Assembly (NCBI GenBank): GCA_017961625.1
Contig: JAGCWY010000064.1
Location: 1 to 64,000 of the forward strand
Direction: 5' to 3'
DNA length: 64,000 nucleotides
Source: Ruminococcus sp.
Lineage (GTDB): Bacteria; Bacillota; Clostridia; Oscillospirales; Ruminococcaceae
The position numbers and the translations under genes were made by a program. Shown here piece after piece: positions 7,971-16,633 of the stretch (positions are counted from its first letter, which is position 1; every line of letters begins with the position of its first letter). The notes below the pieces were generated by a model. It had not been told where the DNA came from and did no database searches. It saw only the letters and a list, made by a program, of their open reading frames with translations.

Positions 7971-9869
7971 TTACTTCTTGATGATTGCATTGAACTTACA
8001 TGTTGCGATACAAGCACCGCACTTCACGCACTTAGTCTTGTCGATCTCCATTGCAGCAAGCTTCTTGCCGGGAGCGATGTAGTCGGTTCTTGAGATAGCG
8101 GAAGCAGGACACTGCTTAGCACACATACCGCATCCGATACACTTATCCTTTTCAATCTCAAAGCTGAGGAGGTCCTTACATACGCCGGCAGGGCACTTCT
8201 TGTCAACTACGTGAGCGATATACTCGTCGCGGAAGCATCTGAGTGTTGAAAGAACAGGGTTTGGAGCTGTCTGTCCAAGACCGCAGAGTGAATTAGCCTT
8301 TATGTGGTAAGCAAGCTCTTCGAGCTTGTCGAGGTCTTCGAGAGTACCCTTACCCTTTGTAATTCTGTCAAGGATCTCCCACATTCTCTTTGTACCGATA
8401 CGGCATGGTGTACACTTACCGCATGACTCATCAACAGTGAATTCGAGGAAGAACTTTGCGATATCAACCATACAGTTATCCTCGTCCATAACGATAAGTC
8501 CGCCTGAACCCATCATTGAACCGATACCAATAAGGTTATCATAGTCAATCGGAATATCAAAGTTGGAAGCGTCGATACATCCGCCTGAAGGACCGCCTGT
8601 CTGAGCAGCCTTGAACTTCTTGCCGTTGGGGATACCGCCGCCGATTTCTTCTATAACTTCGCGGAGTGTAGTACCCATAGGAACTTCAACGAGACCTGTG
8701 TTCTTGATCTTTCCACCGAGAGCGAATACCTTTGTACCCTTTGACTTCTCGGTACCCATTGATGCGAACCAGTTTGCACCGTTGAGTATGATCTGAGGAA
8801 TATTAGCATATGTCTCAACATTGTTGAGGATAGTAGGCTTCTGGAAGAGACCTTTTTCAGCAGGGAAAGGAGGTCTCGGACGGGGCTCACCGCGGTTGCC
8901 CTCGATAGATGTCATAAGAGCAGTCTCCTCGCCGCATACGAAAGCGCCGGCGCCGAGACGAAGGTCGATATCGAAGCAGAAATCTGTTCCGAAGATATTC
9001 TTGCCGAGCATACCGTTTTCACGAGCCTGCTTGATAGCGATGTTAAGACGCTCAACAGCAATAGGATACTCAGCACGAACGTATATGTATCCCTGTGTAG
9101 CACCAATAGCGTAGCCGGCGATAGTCATAGCCTCGAGTACAACGTGAGGATCGCCCTCAAGTACGGAACGGTCCATGAATGCGCCCGGGTCACCCTCGTC
9201 AGCGTTGCAGCATACATACTTCTGGTCAGCGTTGGGAACTATATTTCTTGCGAGCTTCCACTTCATACCTGTGGGGAATCCGCCGCCTCCACGTCCGCGG
9301 AGACCTGAATCGAGGATAGTCTGAATAACGTCCTCAGGAGTCATCTCTGTGAGTACCTTGCCAAGAGCAGCATATCCGTCTCTTCCGATATACTCTTCGA
9401 TATTCTCAGGATTAATAACACCGCAGTTTCTGAGAGCTACACGATGCTGCTTTTTATAGAATGATGTATCGTCGAGAGACTTAATCTCGTCGCCTGCAAC
9501 AGTCTCCTCATAGAGGAATTCCTTTACAGGGGTGCCGCCGATAAGGTGCTCGTCAACGATTCTGGGAATCTCTTCAACCTTAACACGTGAGTAGAAAGAG
9601 CCCTCGGGATATACGATCATGATAGGTCCGCGCTCACAGAGTCCGAAACAACCTGTTTTAACGATCTGTACTTTATCTTTAAGTCCCTTTTCTGCGAATT
9701 CCTTTTCAAGCTCTGCAATGATCTTGGGAGAGCCTGAAGATGTACATCCTGTACCGCCGCAGACAAGGACGTGTCTTTCATATTTTGAAGAAGCATTGCC
9801 ATGTGTTCTGAGAGCAACCTCGCCCTTCATGCTGTCTCTGACAACCTTGAGTTCTTCAAGAGTCTTCAT
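7971..9869 (-). CDS. hydB: Hydrogenase NADH-binding flavoprotein subunit HydB (NuoF-like)
   Basis: HydB carries FMN and the NAD(H) site and is the electron hub of bifurcating hydrogenases. The 632 residues comprise an N-terminal thioredoxin-like 2Fe-2S domain (CGGTGC and CFGLCERGP), a NuoF core with the glycine-rich NADH/FMN motif GLRGRGGGGFPTGMKW near residue 195 and GAGAFVCGEETAL near 305, the cluster motif SCGKCTPCR near 480, and two C-terminal 4Fe-4S motifs (CIGCGMCAKQCP and CVKCGACIATC). It is 31 nt downstream of hydC and 11 nt upstream of hydA. Confidence 0.95.
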   Translation of the reverse strand: MKTLEELKVVRDSMKGEVALRTHGNASSKYERHVLVCGGTGCTSSGSPKIIAELEKEFAEKGLKDKVQIVKTGCFGLCERGPIMIVYPEGSFYSRVKVEEIPRIVDEHLIGGTPVKEFLYEETVAGDEIKSLDDTSFYKKQHRVALRNCGVINPENIEEYIGRDGYAALGKVLTEMTPEDVIQTILDSGLRGRGGGGFPTGMKWKLARNIVPNADQKYVCCNADEGDPGAFMDRSVLEGDPHVVLEAMTIAGYAIGATQGYIYVRAEYPIAVERLNIAIKQARENGMLGKNIFGTDFCFDIDLRLGAGAFVCGEETALMTSIEGNRGEPRPRPPFPAEKGLFQKPTILNNVETYANIPQIILNGANWFASMGTEKSKGTKVFALGGKIKNTGLVEVPMGTTLREVIEEIGGGIPNGKKFKAAQTGGPSGGCIDASNFDIPIDYDNLIGIGSMMGSGGLIVMDEDNCMVDIAKFFLEFTVDESCGKCTPCRIGTKRMWEILDRITKGKGTLEDLDKLEELAYHIKANSLCGLGQTAPNPVLSTLRCFRDEYIAHVVDKKCPAGVCKDLLSFEIEKDKCIGCGMCAKQCPASAISRTDYIAPGKKLAAMEIDKTKCVKCGACIATCKFNAIIKK

Positions 9870-9900
9870 AAGTTAACCTCCTAATTGGTAATTATTGGAA

Positions 9901-10395
9901 TCAAGCGTATTTTTCGATGATCTTGTCAACGTCGTCAACAGTGAGACGGCCGTAAACATCTTCGTTTACAGTAAGAACGGGTGCAAGTCCGCAAGCGCCT
10001 ATGCAACGGCAAGCATCAAGAGAGAACTTACCATCGGGAGTACACTCGCCTCCGCCAATTCCAAGCTTTTCCTGGAGCTTATTGTAGATATCTCCGGAAC
10101 CCTTTACATAGCATGCTGTACCAAGACAGACTGAAATTGTGTACTCACCCTTCGGATAGAGTGAGAACTGAGCGTAGAAGGTAACAACACCGTAGATCTT
10201 CTCAAGAGGGATCCCTGTGTTATCGGAAATAATTGCCTGAACCTCGATCGGAAGATAGCCGTAGATCTCCTGAGCTTTCTGAAGGATCGGCATGAGTGAG
10301 CCCTTGTCGTCCTTCTTCTCTTTGATGACCTTGAGGAGCTCAGCCTCCTGCTCGGGGGTACCCTTGAAGGGAACAGTTGATTTAGCTGAATTCAT
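9901..10395 (-). CDS. hydC: Hydrogenase 2Fe-2S subunit HydC (NuoE-like)
   Basis: A 164-residue thioredoxin-like ferredoxin of the NuoE family. The four cluster ligands appear as CLGTAC and CRCIGACG. In HydABC enzymes it passes electrons between HydB and the rest of the complex. The start at 10395 is preferred because AAGGAGG lies 8 nt upstream; an earlier in-frame ATG at 10446 lacks an RBS. It is the first gene of hydCBA. Confidence 0.94.
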   Translation of the reverse strand: MNSAKSTVPFKGTPEQEAELLKVIKEKKDDKGSLMPILQKAQEIYGYLPIEVQAIISDNTGIPLEKIYGVVTFYAQFSLYPKGEYTISVCLGTACYVKGSGDIYNKLQEKLGIGGGECTPDGKFSLDACRCIGACGLAPVLTVNEDVYGRLTVDDVDKIIEKYA

Positions 10396-10488
10396 TAAAT
10401 GAACCTCCTTAGTATTAGCTGTGAAAAATGTAACAATGTCGAACATAAAAAATTATGAGACAAAAGTCAAATCTCACATATCTTTACT

Positions 10489-10494
10489 ATTATA
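10489..10494 (-). promoter_or_regulatory. Extended -10 element of the hydCBA promoter
   Basis: TGGTATAAT read on the minus strand, about 95 nt upstream of hydC. No good -35 hexamer at 17 bp, so an activator or the extended -10 may compensate. Confidence 0.45.
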
Positions 10495-10604
10495 CCATAT
10501 AATAAATAATATTTCTATCGCTATTTTAGCCTAATTAGATTCTACTTTACTGTGCATTTTAGACAAATATATCACAAAGCACAAAAGCGTCGCCTTCAAC
10601 ACTT

Positions 10605-10663
10605 ACATTTGTAAAGGCTCTTAGTTTGCCGATAGGTTTTAGTTAAAATGACTTTACAAATGT
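10605..10663. repeat. Perfect 12-bp inverted repeat upstream of hydC
   Basis: ACATTTGTAAAG (10605-10616) and CTTTACAAATGT (10652-10663) are exact reverse complements with a 35-bp spacer. The 10-bp palindrome TGACATGTCA (10663-10672) adjoins it. The arms could be regulator sites or the stem of a small RNA. Confidence 0.45.
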
Positions 10664-11004
10664 GACATGTCAGACTTGAATGCTTTTTTAATTTGTTAAC
10701 ATTATTTCCTATTGTTGCCTTTTCCTCTTTTTTCTTAAAAAACTGTGCAGTAATCCACTATACTTCATTTTGGATTTATGATTTAATCCATATTTTTTAT
10801 CTGTTATATAACATAATACTTATTTACAAAAAATTCAAATTCTATATGTTTCAATACTTATTGACAAACCTGTTTTATTATTGTATATTAAAATTATAAC
10901 ATACACTTAAACAGCGTATCTTCGCTATTTAAGTTCTGTTTACGGAACGTCCTGCACTGCGTTCCAGCATTATTCTGTCACCGTTAAACTGAAAAGGAGA
11001 AATT

Positions 11005-11181
11005 ATGAGTTTACCGAATGATCCTGTTATTTTACTCAGCTATATCAATACGCTTCTACGCGACAAGTACCCGTCTTACGAGGAGCTATGTAAAAGCCTT
11101 TGCGTTTCAGCGGATGATATTGAGCACAAACTCAATGGTATAGGATATGTTTACGATCCTAAAACCAATTCATTCAGATAG
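11005..11181 (+). CDS. DUF4250 family small protein
   Basis: A 58-residue frame, MSLPNDPVILLSYINTLLRD at the start, ending in GIGYVYDPKTNSFR. This matches the short DUF4250 family of Firmicutes, which has the same LPxDPxILLSxxNTxLRD opening and a GYxYD near the end. Function is unknown; the fold probably resembles a small helical DNA-binding or adaptor domain. AAAGGAGA lies 6 nt upstream. The dockerin gene begins 59 nt later on the same strand. Confidence 0.8.
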   Translation: MSLPNDPVILLSYINTLLRDKYPSYEELCKSLCVSADDIEHKLNGIGYVYDPKTNSFR

Positions 11182-11240
11182 TATCTCATAAGGGATACTG
11201 AACTAAAACTAACGCTTTTTGTATATCAATGGGAGGGCTT

Positions 11241-12821
11241 ATGAAACAATTCATAAAAAAGATCACGGCTTTTTCGGCTTCTGCCGTAATCGCTGTTTGC
11301 TCCGCAACTTCAGGCGCATTAATCGGAGCTGACACCACGGAAGAAACGACATACACAGTTCATTTTGACCTCAGCGAGGAGGGCGTATCGGTCGCTCCGG
11401 ATAAAAACAACAATATTCCCGAAATAACGGATATTACCAAGAAGGGAAACAGCTCCGTATTAATACCTAATGCTGACCTCGAAAAAGAAGGATATATCTT
11501 CTCAGGCTGGACCGAAGATGATATCAAGGGCTATGTCAAGGGCGATGTTTTTAGGATAAAGGACCACGACGTTACTCTCCACCCTGTATGGGTAGACGAA
11601 GAGGACGATGTATTCCATAAGATTACATTCAGAGTTGAATGGAACGGTGAAATAGATACTGACGCAGAAAAGCTCGTTCCACCTGTAAAAAAGCAAGCAG
11701 GCAGATTTGTGCAGATTCCCCTCGATACTTTCCCACGCAATGGCTACAAGCAGCGTGGTTGGACAGACGGCACGACCGAGTTTGCAGGTCAGGAATACAT
11801 TATCGTACACAACGACGATATAACACTTACTCCGAATCTCAAAAAGTTGTATATCCTTAGGTATTCAGTCGGAGACGCTGACAGAATAAACGGCGTTAAA
11901 GAACTTGAATTTGAAATTCCCGAAGGCGATTCCACAGATCTCCAGAATAACGACCGCTTCTCAAGAAACGGCTTCAAGATAAAGTGCTGGCACTGTGAGA
12001 ACGACGACAAGGACTATGCTCCTATTGCTGTGTTCACCATGCCCTCCGAGGATGTTCTTATGACGCCTGTATGGGAGCCTATAAAGTACACAATCAATTT
12101 TAAACCCACAAGCAATTCTGCCGACTATATAAAGGTACAGGGCTACACGGATACTGCTATCATCGCTCCGGAATGTAGTTATGTAAAGGAAGGCTATACT
12201 TTCGCAGGTTGGAAGCGCGACGACCTTGTTATCCAGCCAGGTGATGAATATATTATCCCTGGTGCAACGCCCGGCACAGGAATATCTTTCTCCGCTGTAT
12301 GGACAGAGAGCGGCGGCGACGAGCAGACTACCACATCTGCTCCAAATGACACAACGACCACAACTACTGTCACATCTTCTACGGTATCTTCTACAACGAC
12401 CACAACTACTATCACATCTTCTACAAACACAACATTGACGACTACTGAAACGGCTTCGTCAAGCACATCAACCGAGGATACCTCCACAACAGAAAGCACA
12501 ACATCTTCTGTTACTACAACTGTAACCACAACAGTATCGACTGCTCAGGAAGAAAACGATATCTCTTACGGTGACTCAAACTGTGACGGCAATATTGATA
12601 TGGCTGACGCTGTACTCATTATGCAGGCACTTGCTAATCCTGACAAGTACGATGTCGGCGGAACCTCCGAAAATCATATCACTGAGGAAGGCAGAATAAA
12701 CGCTGACGTTGATCCATCTATAAAAGGACTTACCACAAATGATGCTCTAACTATTCAGTTATATCTTCTCAATAAGATAGATAAACTTCCTATTGCTATA
12801 GAGCTTCCTATTATAAATTAA
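11241..12821 (+). CDS. Secreted InlB-repeat (Listeria-Bacteroides repeat) protein with C-terminal dockerin
   Basis: Signal peptide (MKQFIKKITAFSASAVIAV...), then four repeats of the InlB B-repeat type between about residues 35 and 350, each ending in a GYxFxGW-like motif and an xPVW-like strand. A Thr/Ser-rich linker of about 75 residues follows. The dockerin has two calcium-binding segments, GDSNCDGNIDMADAVLIMQ and NADVDPSIKGLTTNDALTIQ. It would attach to a cohesin, placing a non-catalytic, possibly binding, module on a cellulosome or cell surface. The ATG at 11241 is chosen over 11229 because GGGAGGG lies just before it. Ends at a strong terminator. Confidence 0.85.
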   Translation: MKQFIKKITAFSASAVIAVCSATSGALIGADTTEETTYTVHFDLSEEGVSVAPDKNNNIPEITDITKKGNSSVLIPNADLEKEGYIFSGWTEDDIKGYVKGDVFRIKDHDVTLHPVWVDEEDDVFHKITFRVEWNGEIDTDAEKLVPPVKKQAGRFVQIPLDTFPRNGYKQRGWTDGTTEFAGQEYIIVHNDDITLTPNLKKLYILRYSVGDADRINGVKELEFEIPEGDSTDLQNNDRFSRNGFKIKCWHCENDDKDYAPIAVFTMPSEDVLMTPVWEPIKYTINFKPTSNSADYIKVQGYTDTAIIAPECSYVKEGYTFAGWKRDDLVIQPGDEYIIPGATPGTGISFSAVWTESGGDEQTTTSAPNDTTTTTTVTSSTVSSTTTTTTITSSTNTTLTTTETASSSTSTEDTSTTESTTSSVTTTVTTTVSTAQEENDISYGDSNCDGNIDMADAVLIMQALANPDKYDVGGTSENHITEEGRINADVDPSIKGLTTNDALTIQLYLLNKIDKLPIAIELPIIN

Positions 12822-12856
12822 AAATTCTGCCAAAGCAGTCCATATAACGTAAAATG

Positions 12857-12890
12857 ACCGAGGGTATATTCAAAAAGCCCTCGGTTTTTT
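12857..12890 (+). terminator. Terminator of the InlB/dockerin gene
   Basis: ACCGAGGG...CCCTCGGT stem followed by TTTTT. Confidence 0.85.
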
Positions 12891-12893
12891 GTT

Positions 12894-13463
12894 TTATATA
12901 ACGCCAAGTCCTTCAAGCAAGAGCTTTAGTCCGATGAGAATAAGAATTATGCCGCCTGTTATCTCAGCTTTCTTCTCGTACTTGCTTCCAAATCTGTGAC
13001 CAATAAATACTCCCGCAAAAGAAAGAGCAAAGGTGATAACGCCTATCATAGTAACAGAAAATACAAGATCCGTTTTTTGCGCTGCAAATACAATGCCTAC
13101 TGCAAGAGCATCTATGCTTGTAGCTATAGCCAGAAGAAAAAGCTCCTTTATATCAAGACAGTACTCTTTTCCCTCTTCCGAATCCTCGCCGCCTTTCAGC
13201 GCTTCTTGTATCATCTTTCCTCCAATAAAAGCAAGAAGTACGAATGAGATCCAGTGACTGAAGGAGCTTATGATATTTGCGAAACGGCTTCCGAGAAAAT
13301 ATCCTATCACTGGCATTATCCCCTGAAAAACGCCGAAAAACAAAGCTGTTATGATACCGCCCTTTAGGTTGAGCTTTTTCATGCTCAGTCCCTTACAGAC
13401 CGACACAGAAAAGGCATCCATTGCAAGTCCGACTGAAATAAGAAGCAATTCTGTTATTGACAT
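12894..13463 (-). CDS. mntP: Manganese efflux pump MntP
   Basis: A 189-residue polytopic protein of the MntP (DUF204) family, which exports Mn2+. Family marks: GLAMDAFSVSVCKGL at residues 13-27 and ATSIDALAVGIVFA at about 112-125, two copies of the Asp-containing intramembrane motif. Length is typical. It is monocistronic behind a consensus promoter whose -35 lies in a 12-bp palindrome, so a metal-responsive repressor is plausible. No yybP-ykoY riboswitch was recognised upstream. Confidence 0.92.
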   Translation of the reverse strand: MSITELLLISVGLAMDAFSVSVCKGLSMKKLNLKGGIITALFFGVFQGIMPVIGYFLGSRFANIISSFSHWISFVLLAFIGGKMIQEALKGGEDSEEGKEYCLDIKELFLLAIATSIDALAVGIVFAAQKTDLVFSVTMIGVITFALSFAGVFIGHRFGSKYEKKAEITGGIILILIGLKLLLEGLGVI

Positions 13464-13503
13464 AAACTAAAAGTCCTCTCAAAATATTAGGATAACTTTG
13501 CTT

Positions 13504-13532
13504 ATTATATACTATATGATTTGACTAGTCAA
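13504..13532 (-). promoter_or_regulatory. mntP promoter with palindromic operator on the -35
   Basis: TTGACT (13527-13532), 17-bp spacer, TATAAT (13504-13509). The -35 is half of the perfect palindrome TTGACTAGTCAA (13521-13532). Confidence 0.65.
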
Positions 13533-13557
13533 TACATAACAGTTTGTACTATGTAAC

Positions 13558-14058
13558 TCAAATGGTGTATTCCATGATATAATCGTCCATTACATAACCG
13601 TTTCCAATATCGGTCACAACCTTGTCTGCAATCTCGAAACCGGTCCTAAGATAAACAGATATAGCATGTTCATTATGCTTGTTCACCGTTAGGTATACTC
13701 TTTCCTTTCCGTAGCTTTTTGCCTCTTCAAATACCTTTTTCAACATCTGAGACGCTATTCCCCTGCCGCGCCTGTCACTTCTGAGATATAACTTGCTCAG
13801 GAAAAAGCGGTCGTCCTTTTCTGGTTTTACACCGATATATCCACATAGTTCTTCATCCTCGCGAACAGCAAAATAACTGTAGTCCTGCTCTATGATCTGC
13901 TTAGTCATAGCCTTGTATGACTGGAACTTTTCGACCATATAATCTATCTGTCCTTCGCTTATTATATCGGTAAAGCATTCATGCCATATTATACCAGCAA
14001 GCTCAGCCACAGCCTTAAGCTCGGTATCACTGTTTACTTTTTTAATAGTTACAGACAT
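13558..14058 (-). CDS. GNAT family N-acetyltransferase
   Basis: A 166-residue acetyltransferase. The acetyl-CoA loop is RRGRGIASQMLKKV (about residues 95-110), followed by the NEHAISVYLRTGFE motif typical of the GNAT C-terminal half. Substrate unknown. Start at 14058 chosen for AAGGAGA upstream; the longer in-frame extension overlaps the yebC terminator. Transcribed after, but separated by a terminator from, yebC. Confidence 0.85.
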   Translation of the reverse strand: MSVTIKKVNSDTELKAVAELAGIIWHECFTDIISEGQIDYMVEKFQSYKAMTKQIIEQDYSYFAVREDEELCGYIGVKPEKDDRFFLSKLYLRSDRRGRGIASQMLKKVFEEAKSYGKERVYLTVNKHNEHAISVYLRTGFEIADKVVTDIGNGYVMDDYIMEYTI

Positions 14059-14073
14059 ATATATTCTCCTTAT

Positions 14074-14111
14074 AAAAAAATGAAGAATAAAGATATACTC
14101 TCTATTCTTCA
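14074..14111 (-). terminator. Terminator of the rplU-yebC operon
   Basis: ATGAAGAATA/TATTCTTCAT stem on the minus strand with a T-run; 15 nt after the yebC stop. Confidence 0.75.
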
Positions 14112-14125
14112 TTTCTCTGTCATTA

Positions 14126-14860
14126 TTATTCTTCGTCGGGCATTTCCCAGTTATGATAAACATTCTGAACGTCGTCGTTTTCTTCTAGATGCTCAAGAAG
14201 TAGATTCATCTTCTTGATGTGATCCTCGTCCGTAAGAGTCGTATATGTTGATGGAATCATCTCAGACTCGGCAGAAATAACGTTGTAGCCTTTTTCTGTA
14301 AGTCCCTCACGAAGAGCATGAACGTTCTCGGGAGCGCACTCGATTTCTACAGTCTCCTCATTGATATCGAAGTCCTCACCGCCGAATTCGAATACATCCT
14401 CCATTACCTTGTCCTCGTCGAGACCAGTATTTTCAAGGATAACAATACCCTTGTTCGTAAACATGAAGGATACACAACCAATAGTACCAAGGTTACCGCC
14501 AAACTTGTCGAAGTAGTGGCGAACCTCGCCTGCTGTCCTGTTCCTGTTGTCGGTAAGACATTCAACGATAACTGCTACGCCGTTAGGACCGTATCCCTCG
14601 TAAGTGATGTTCTCATAGTTGTTCTTATCACCGTCGCCAGCAGCCTTCTTTATTATACGGTCGATATTGTCATTAGGCACATTGTTAGCTTTTGCCTTTG
14701 CAATAAGATCGCGAAGCTTCGCGTTGTTGTTTGGATCGGCACCGCCCTCCTTTACGACAACTGTGATCTCACGTCCAATCTTAGTGAAGATTTTGCCTTT
14801 TGCAGCGTCGGTAGCTTCCTTCTTACGTTTGATATTATTCCATTTTGAATGACCTGACAT
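14126..14860 (-). CDS. yebC: YebC/PmpR family protein
   Basis: A 244-residue member of the YebC/TACO1 family. It begins with the family signature MSGHSKWNNIKRKK and contains TYEGYGPNGVAVIVECLTDN near residue 87. Members have been described as transcription regulators and, more recently, as translation factors that relieve ribosome stalling. The location at the end of a ribosomal operon favours a translation role. It follows mrnC by 4 nt. Confidence 0.93.
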   Translation of the reverse strand: MSGHSKWNNIKRKKEATDAAKGKIFTKIGREITVVVKEGGADPNNNAKLRDLIAKAKANNVPNDNIDRIIKKAAGDGDKNNYENITYEGYGPNGVAVIVECLTDNRNRTAGEVRHYFDKFGGNLGTIGCVSFMFTNKGIVILENTGLDEDKVMEDVFEFGGEDFDINEETVEIECAPENVHALREGLTEKGYNVISAESEMIPSTYTTLTDEDHIKKMNLLLEHLEENDDVQNVYHNWEMPDEE

Positions 14861-14864
14861 AGTT

Positions 14865-15287
14865 TTACACTCCTATCTGTTCATTGTTATTAAGATCTGA
14901 ATTTATGATAAGTTCAAACAGTTCACGGATACGCTCTCCGCAGCCTGTGAGATAAAGATATCCGAACAGGCACTCCAGCGCTGTGGCTCTGCGGTATTCC
15001 GCAGCATCCGCGTGCTTTGGAACTGTATTTCCCGTAGCGTTCCTGCCTCTTTTCAGTATAGCCAACTCATGATCTGTAAGTATCTCCGCTACAAGGTCAT
15101 AAGCCTTTGACTGAAACTCAGCACATACCAGCTGTATCTTTGCGGAATGGAGCTTTGCAACAGGCATATTTGCCTGACGAAGCAGATACTCTCTAACAAG
15201 GGTATCGTACACGCTGTCTCCGAGGAAAGCAAGTGTGAGTGGACTGTATGAATTAGCTTCACGCTCTGTCATTTTTTCCTTACTCAT
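14865..15287 (-). CDS. mrnC: Mini-ribonuclease III
   Basis: Mini-III is a dimeric RNase III catalytic domain without a dsRNA-binding domain; it matures 23S rRNA in Firmicutes. The 140 residues include LAFLGDSVYD (about 18-27), RGRNA, and YRRATALECLFGYLYL (about 97-112), the conserved RNase III-like acidic helix. It follows obg with a 1-nt gap, so translation is probably coupled. Confidence 0.92.
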   Translation of the reverse strand: MSKEKMTEREANSYSPLTLAFLGDSVYDTLVREYLLRQANMPVAKLHSAKIQLVCAEFQSKAYDLVAEILTDHELAILKRGRNATGNTVPKHADAAEYRRATALECLFGYLYLTGCGERIRELFELIINSDLNNNEQIGV

Positions 15288-15288
15288 A

Positions 15289-16566
15289 TCAGTTTACAAA
15301 GTCGAACTCGAAGCCCTCAAGACTTACGGTGTCGCCCTCCTGCACTCCCATTTCCTCAAGCTTCGCGATTATGCCGCTGTTGATAAGAACACGCTGGAAA
15401 TACTGTAATGAGGAATAATCGTCCGGATCAACAGTACGCATGATAGGCTGTATCCACGGCGCATCTACGTAATAAACGCCGTCCTCCACTGTGATCTCGA
15501 ACTTCTTGTCTACGCCAAGCATCTCATCCAGCTCAGCCTGCGGTATTGGTTCGGCTTCAAATTCACGTATTGGCGGTAGAGTATCAAGCACCTCCGCTAC
15601 CTTACCAATAAGCTCTGAGGTTCCTTGAGTTGTCGCAGCTGAGATACAGAAAAACGGTACGCCCTTATCCTCTATATACTTTCTGAACCTTTCTATCTGT
15701 TCTTCTGTAGCCATATCGGTTTTATTAGCCGCTACTATCTGAGGACGCTCTGCAAGCTCCTCGTTGAACTTGGCAAGCTCTGCATTGATTACCTCGAAAT
15801 CCTCGCATGGATCGCGTCCCTCAATGCCAGATACATCGACTACATGAACAATAAGGCGGCATCTCTCGACGTGTCTGAGGAACTCGTGTCCGAGTCCAAC
15901 ACCATCCCCTGCGCCTTCGATAAGTCCAGGGATATCTGCCATTACAAATGACTTTTCATCATCCACCCTCACCACGCCTAGTACTGGAGTAAGAGTTGTA
16001 AAATGATAATTGGCTATCTTTGGCTTTGCCGCACTGACCACCGATATAAGTGTTGATTTGCCAACATTAGGGTATCCTACAAGTCCGACGTCCGCAAGAA
16101 GTTTCAGCTCTAAAGTAACCTCGAACTCCTCCCCTGGATATCCGGGCTTTGCAAACTTTGGTATCTGGCGGGTAGATGTAGCGAAATTGACATTGCCCTT
16201 TCCTCCCTGACCGCCCTTTGCAAGAACCTTCGGCTCGTCGGAAGACATATCAGCCATTATCCTTCCGCTTTTTGCTTCACGGATAACCGTGCCTCTCGGC
16301 ACCTTTATTATAAGAGGCGGAGCACTCTTGCCGGTACAGTTTCTTCCGCTGCCATTTTCGCCGCGCTCTGCCACATATTTTCTTTTGTATCTGAAGTCAA
16401 TAAGAGTCGAGAAATTATCATCGACCTGAAAAACCACATCTCCGCCGCGTCCGCCGTCACCGCCGTCGGGACCGCCCGCCGCTACATATTTCTCACGGTG
16501 AAAGGACACCGCTCCGTCACCGCCGTCGCCGGCCTTGATCTTTATTTTCGCCTGATCAACGAACAT
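15289..16566 (-). CDS. obg: GTPase Obg/CgtA
   Basis: Essential ribosome-associated GTPase acting in 50S assembly and stress control. Order of domains: glycine-rich Obg fold (1-158), G domain with G1 GYPNVGKST (about 164-172), G3 DIPGL, G4 NKTD and G5 SAA, then a C-terminal OCT domain as in Firmicutes. 425 residues is normal. Located between rpmA and mrnC. Confidence 0.96.
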   Translation of the reverse strand: MFVDQAKIKIKAGDGGDGAVSFHREKYVAAGGPDGGDGGRGGDVVFQVDDNFSTLIDFRYKRKYVAERGENGSGRNCTGKSAPPLIIKVPRGTVIREAKSGRIMADMSSDEPKVLAKGGQGGKGNVNFATSTRQIPKFAKPGYPGEEFEVTLELKLLADVGLVGYPNVGKSTLISVVSAAKPKIANYHFTTLTPVLGVVRVDDEKSFVMADIPGLIEGAGDGVGLGHEFLRHVERCRLIVHVVDVSGIEGRDPCEDFEVINAELAKFNEELAERPQIVAANKTDMATEEQIERFRKYIEDKGVPFFCISAATTQGTSELIGKVAEVLDTLPPIREFEAEPIPQAELDEMLGVDKKFEITVEDGVYYVDAPWIQPIMRTVDPDDYSSLQYFQRVLINSGIIAKLEEMGVQEGDTVSLEGFEFDFVN

Positions 16567-16584
16567 TCCTGACCTCCGTTTCTA

Positions 16585-16615
16585 AAGAAAAATCCCAAGC
16601 ATAAGCTCGGGATTT
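16585..16615 (-). terminator. Intercistronic hairpin between rpmA and obg
   Basis: AAATCCCGAGC-TTAT-GCTTGGGATTT on the minus strand followed by T residues; it could attenuate transcription into obg or protect the ribosomal mRNA 3' end. Confidence 0.65.
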
Positions 16616-16633
16616 ATTGTCACGTTATGGCTG

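Larger units (their letters stand above)
10447..11004. other. Long AT-rich intergenic region between hydCBA and the DUF4250 gene
   Basis: No convincing protein gene. On the minus strand an extended -10 (TGGTATAAT, hexamer at 10489-10494) is a likely hydC promoter with a poor -35. On the plus strand, two hairpins near 10904-10975 (CTTAAA...TTTAAG with AGCG/CGCT inside, and GGAACG...CGTTCC) precede the DUF4250 RBS. A 68-codon frame at 10693-10899 is AT-driven and has no RBS. Confidence 0.5.

Noticed and set aside
10396..10720. Rex binding site near hydCBA
   Set aside because: TTGTTAA half-site exists at about 10693 but the second half of the TTGTTAA-N4-TTAACAA palindrome is missing.
10693..10899. 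68-codon plus-strand frame in the hyd upstream region
   Set aside because: Very AT-rich, no RBS, Phe/Tyr/Ile-dominated product; looks like chance.
12352..12425. 42-bp tandem duplication as a mobile or regulatory element
   Set aside because: It lies within the coding Thr/Ser linker, where slippage of repetitive codons is the simple explanation.
13464..13557. yybP-ykoY manganese riboswitch before mntP
   Set aside because: Only about 95 bp between genes with no recognisable core; the promoter lies close to the start.
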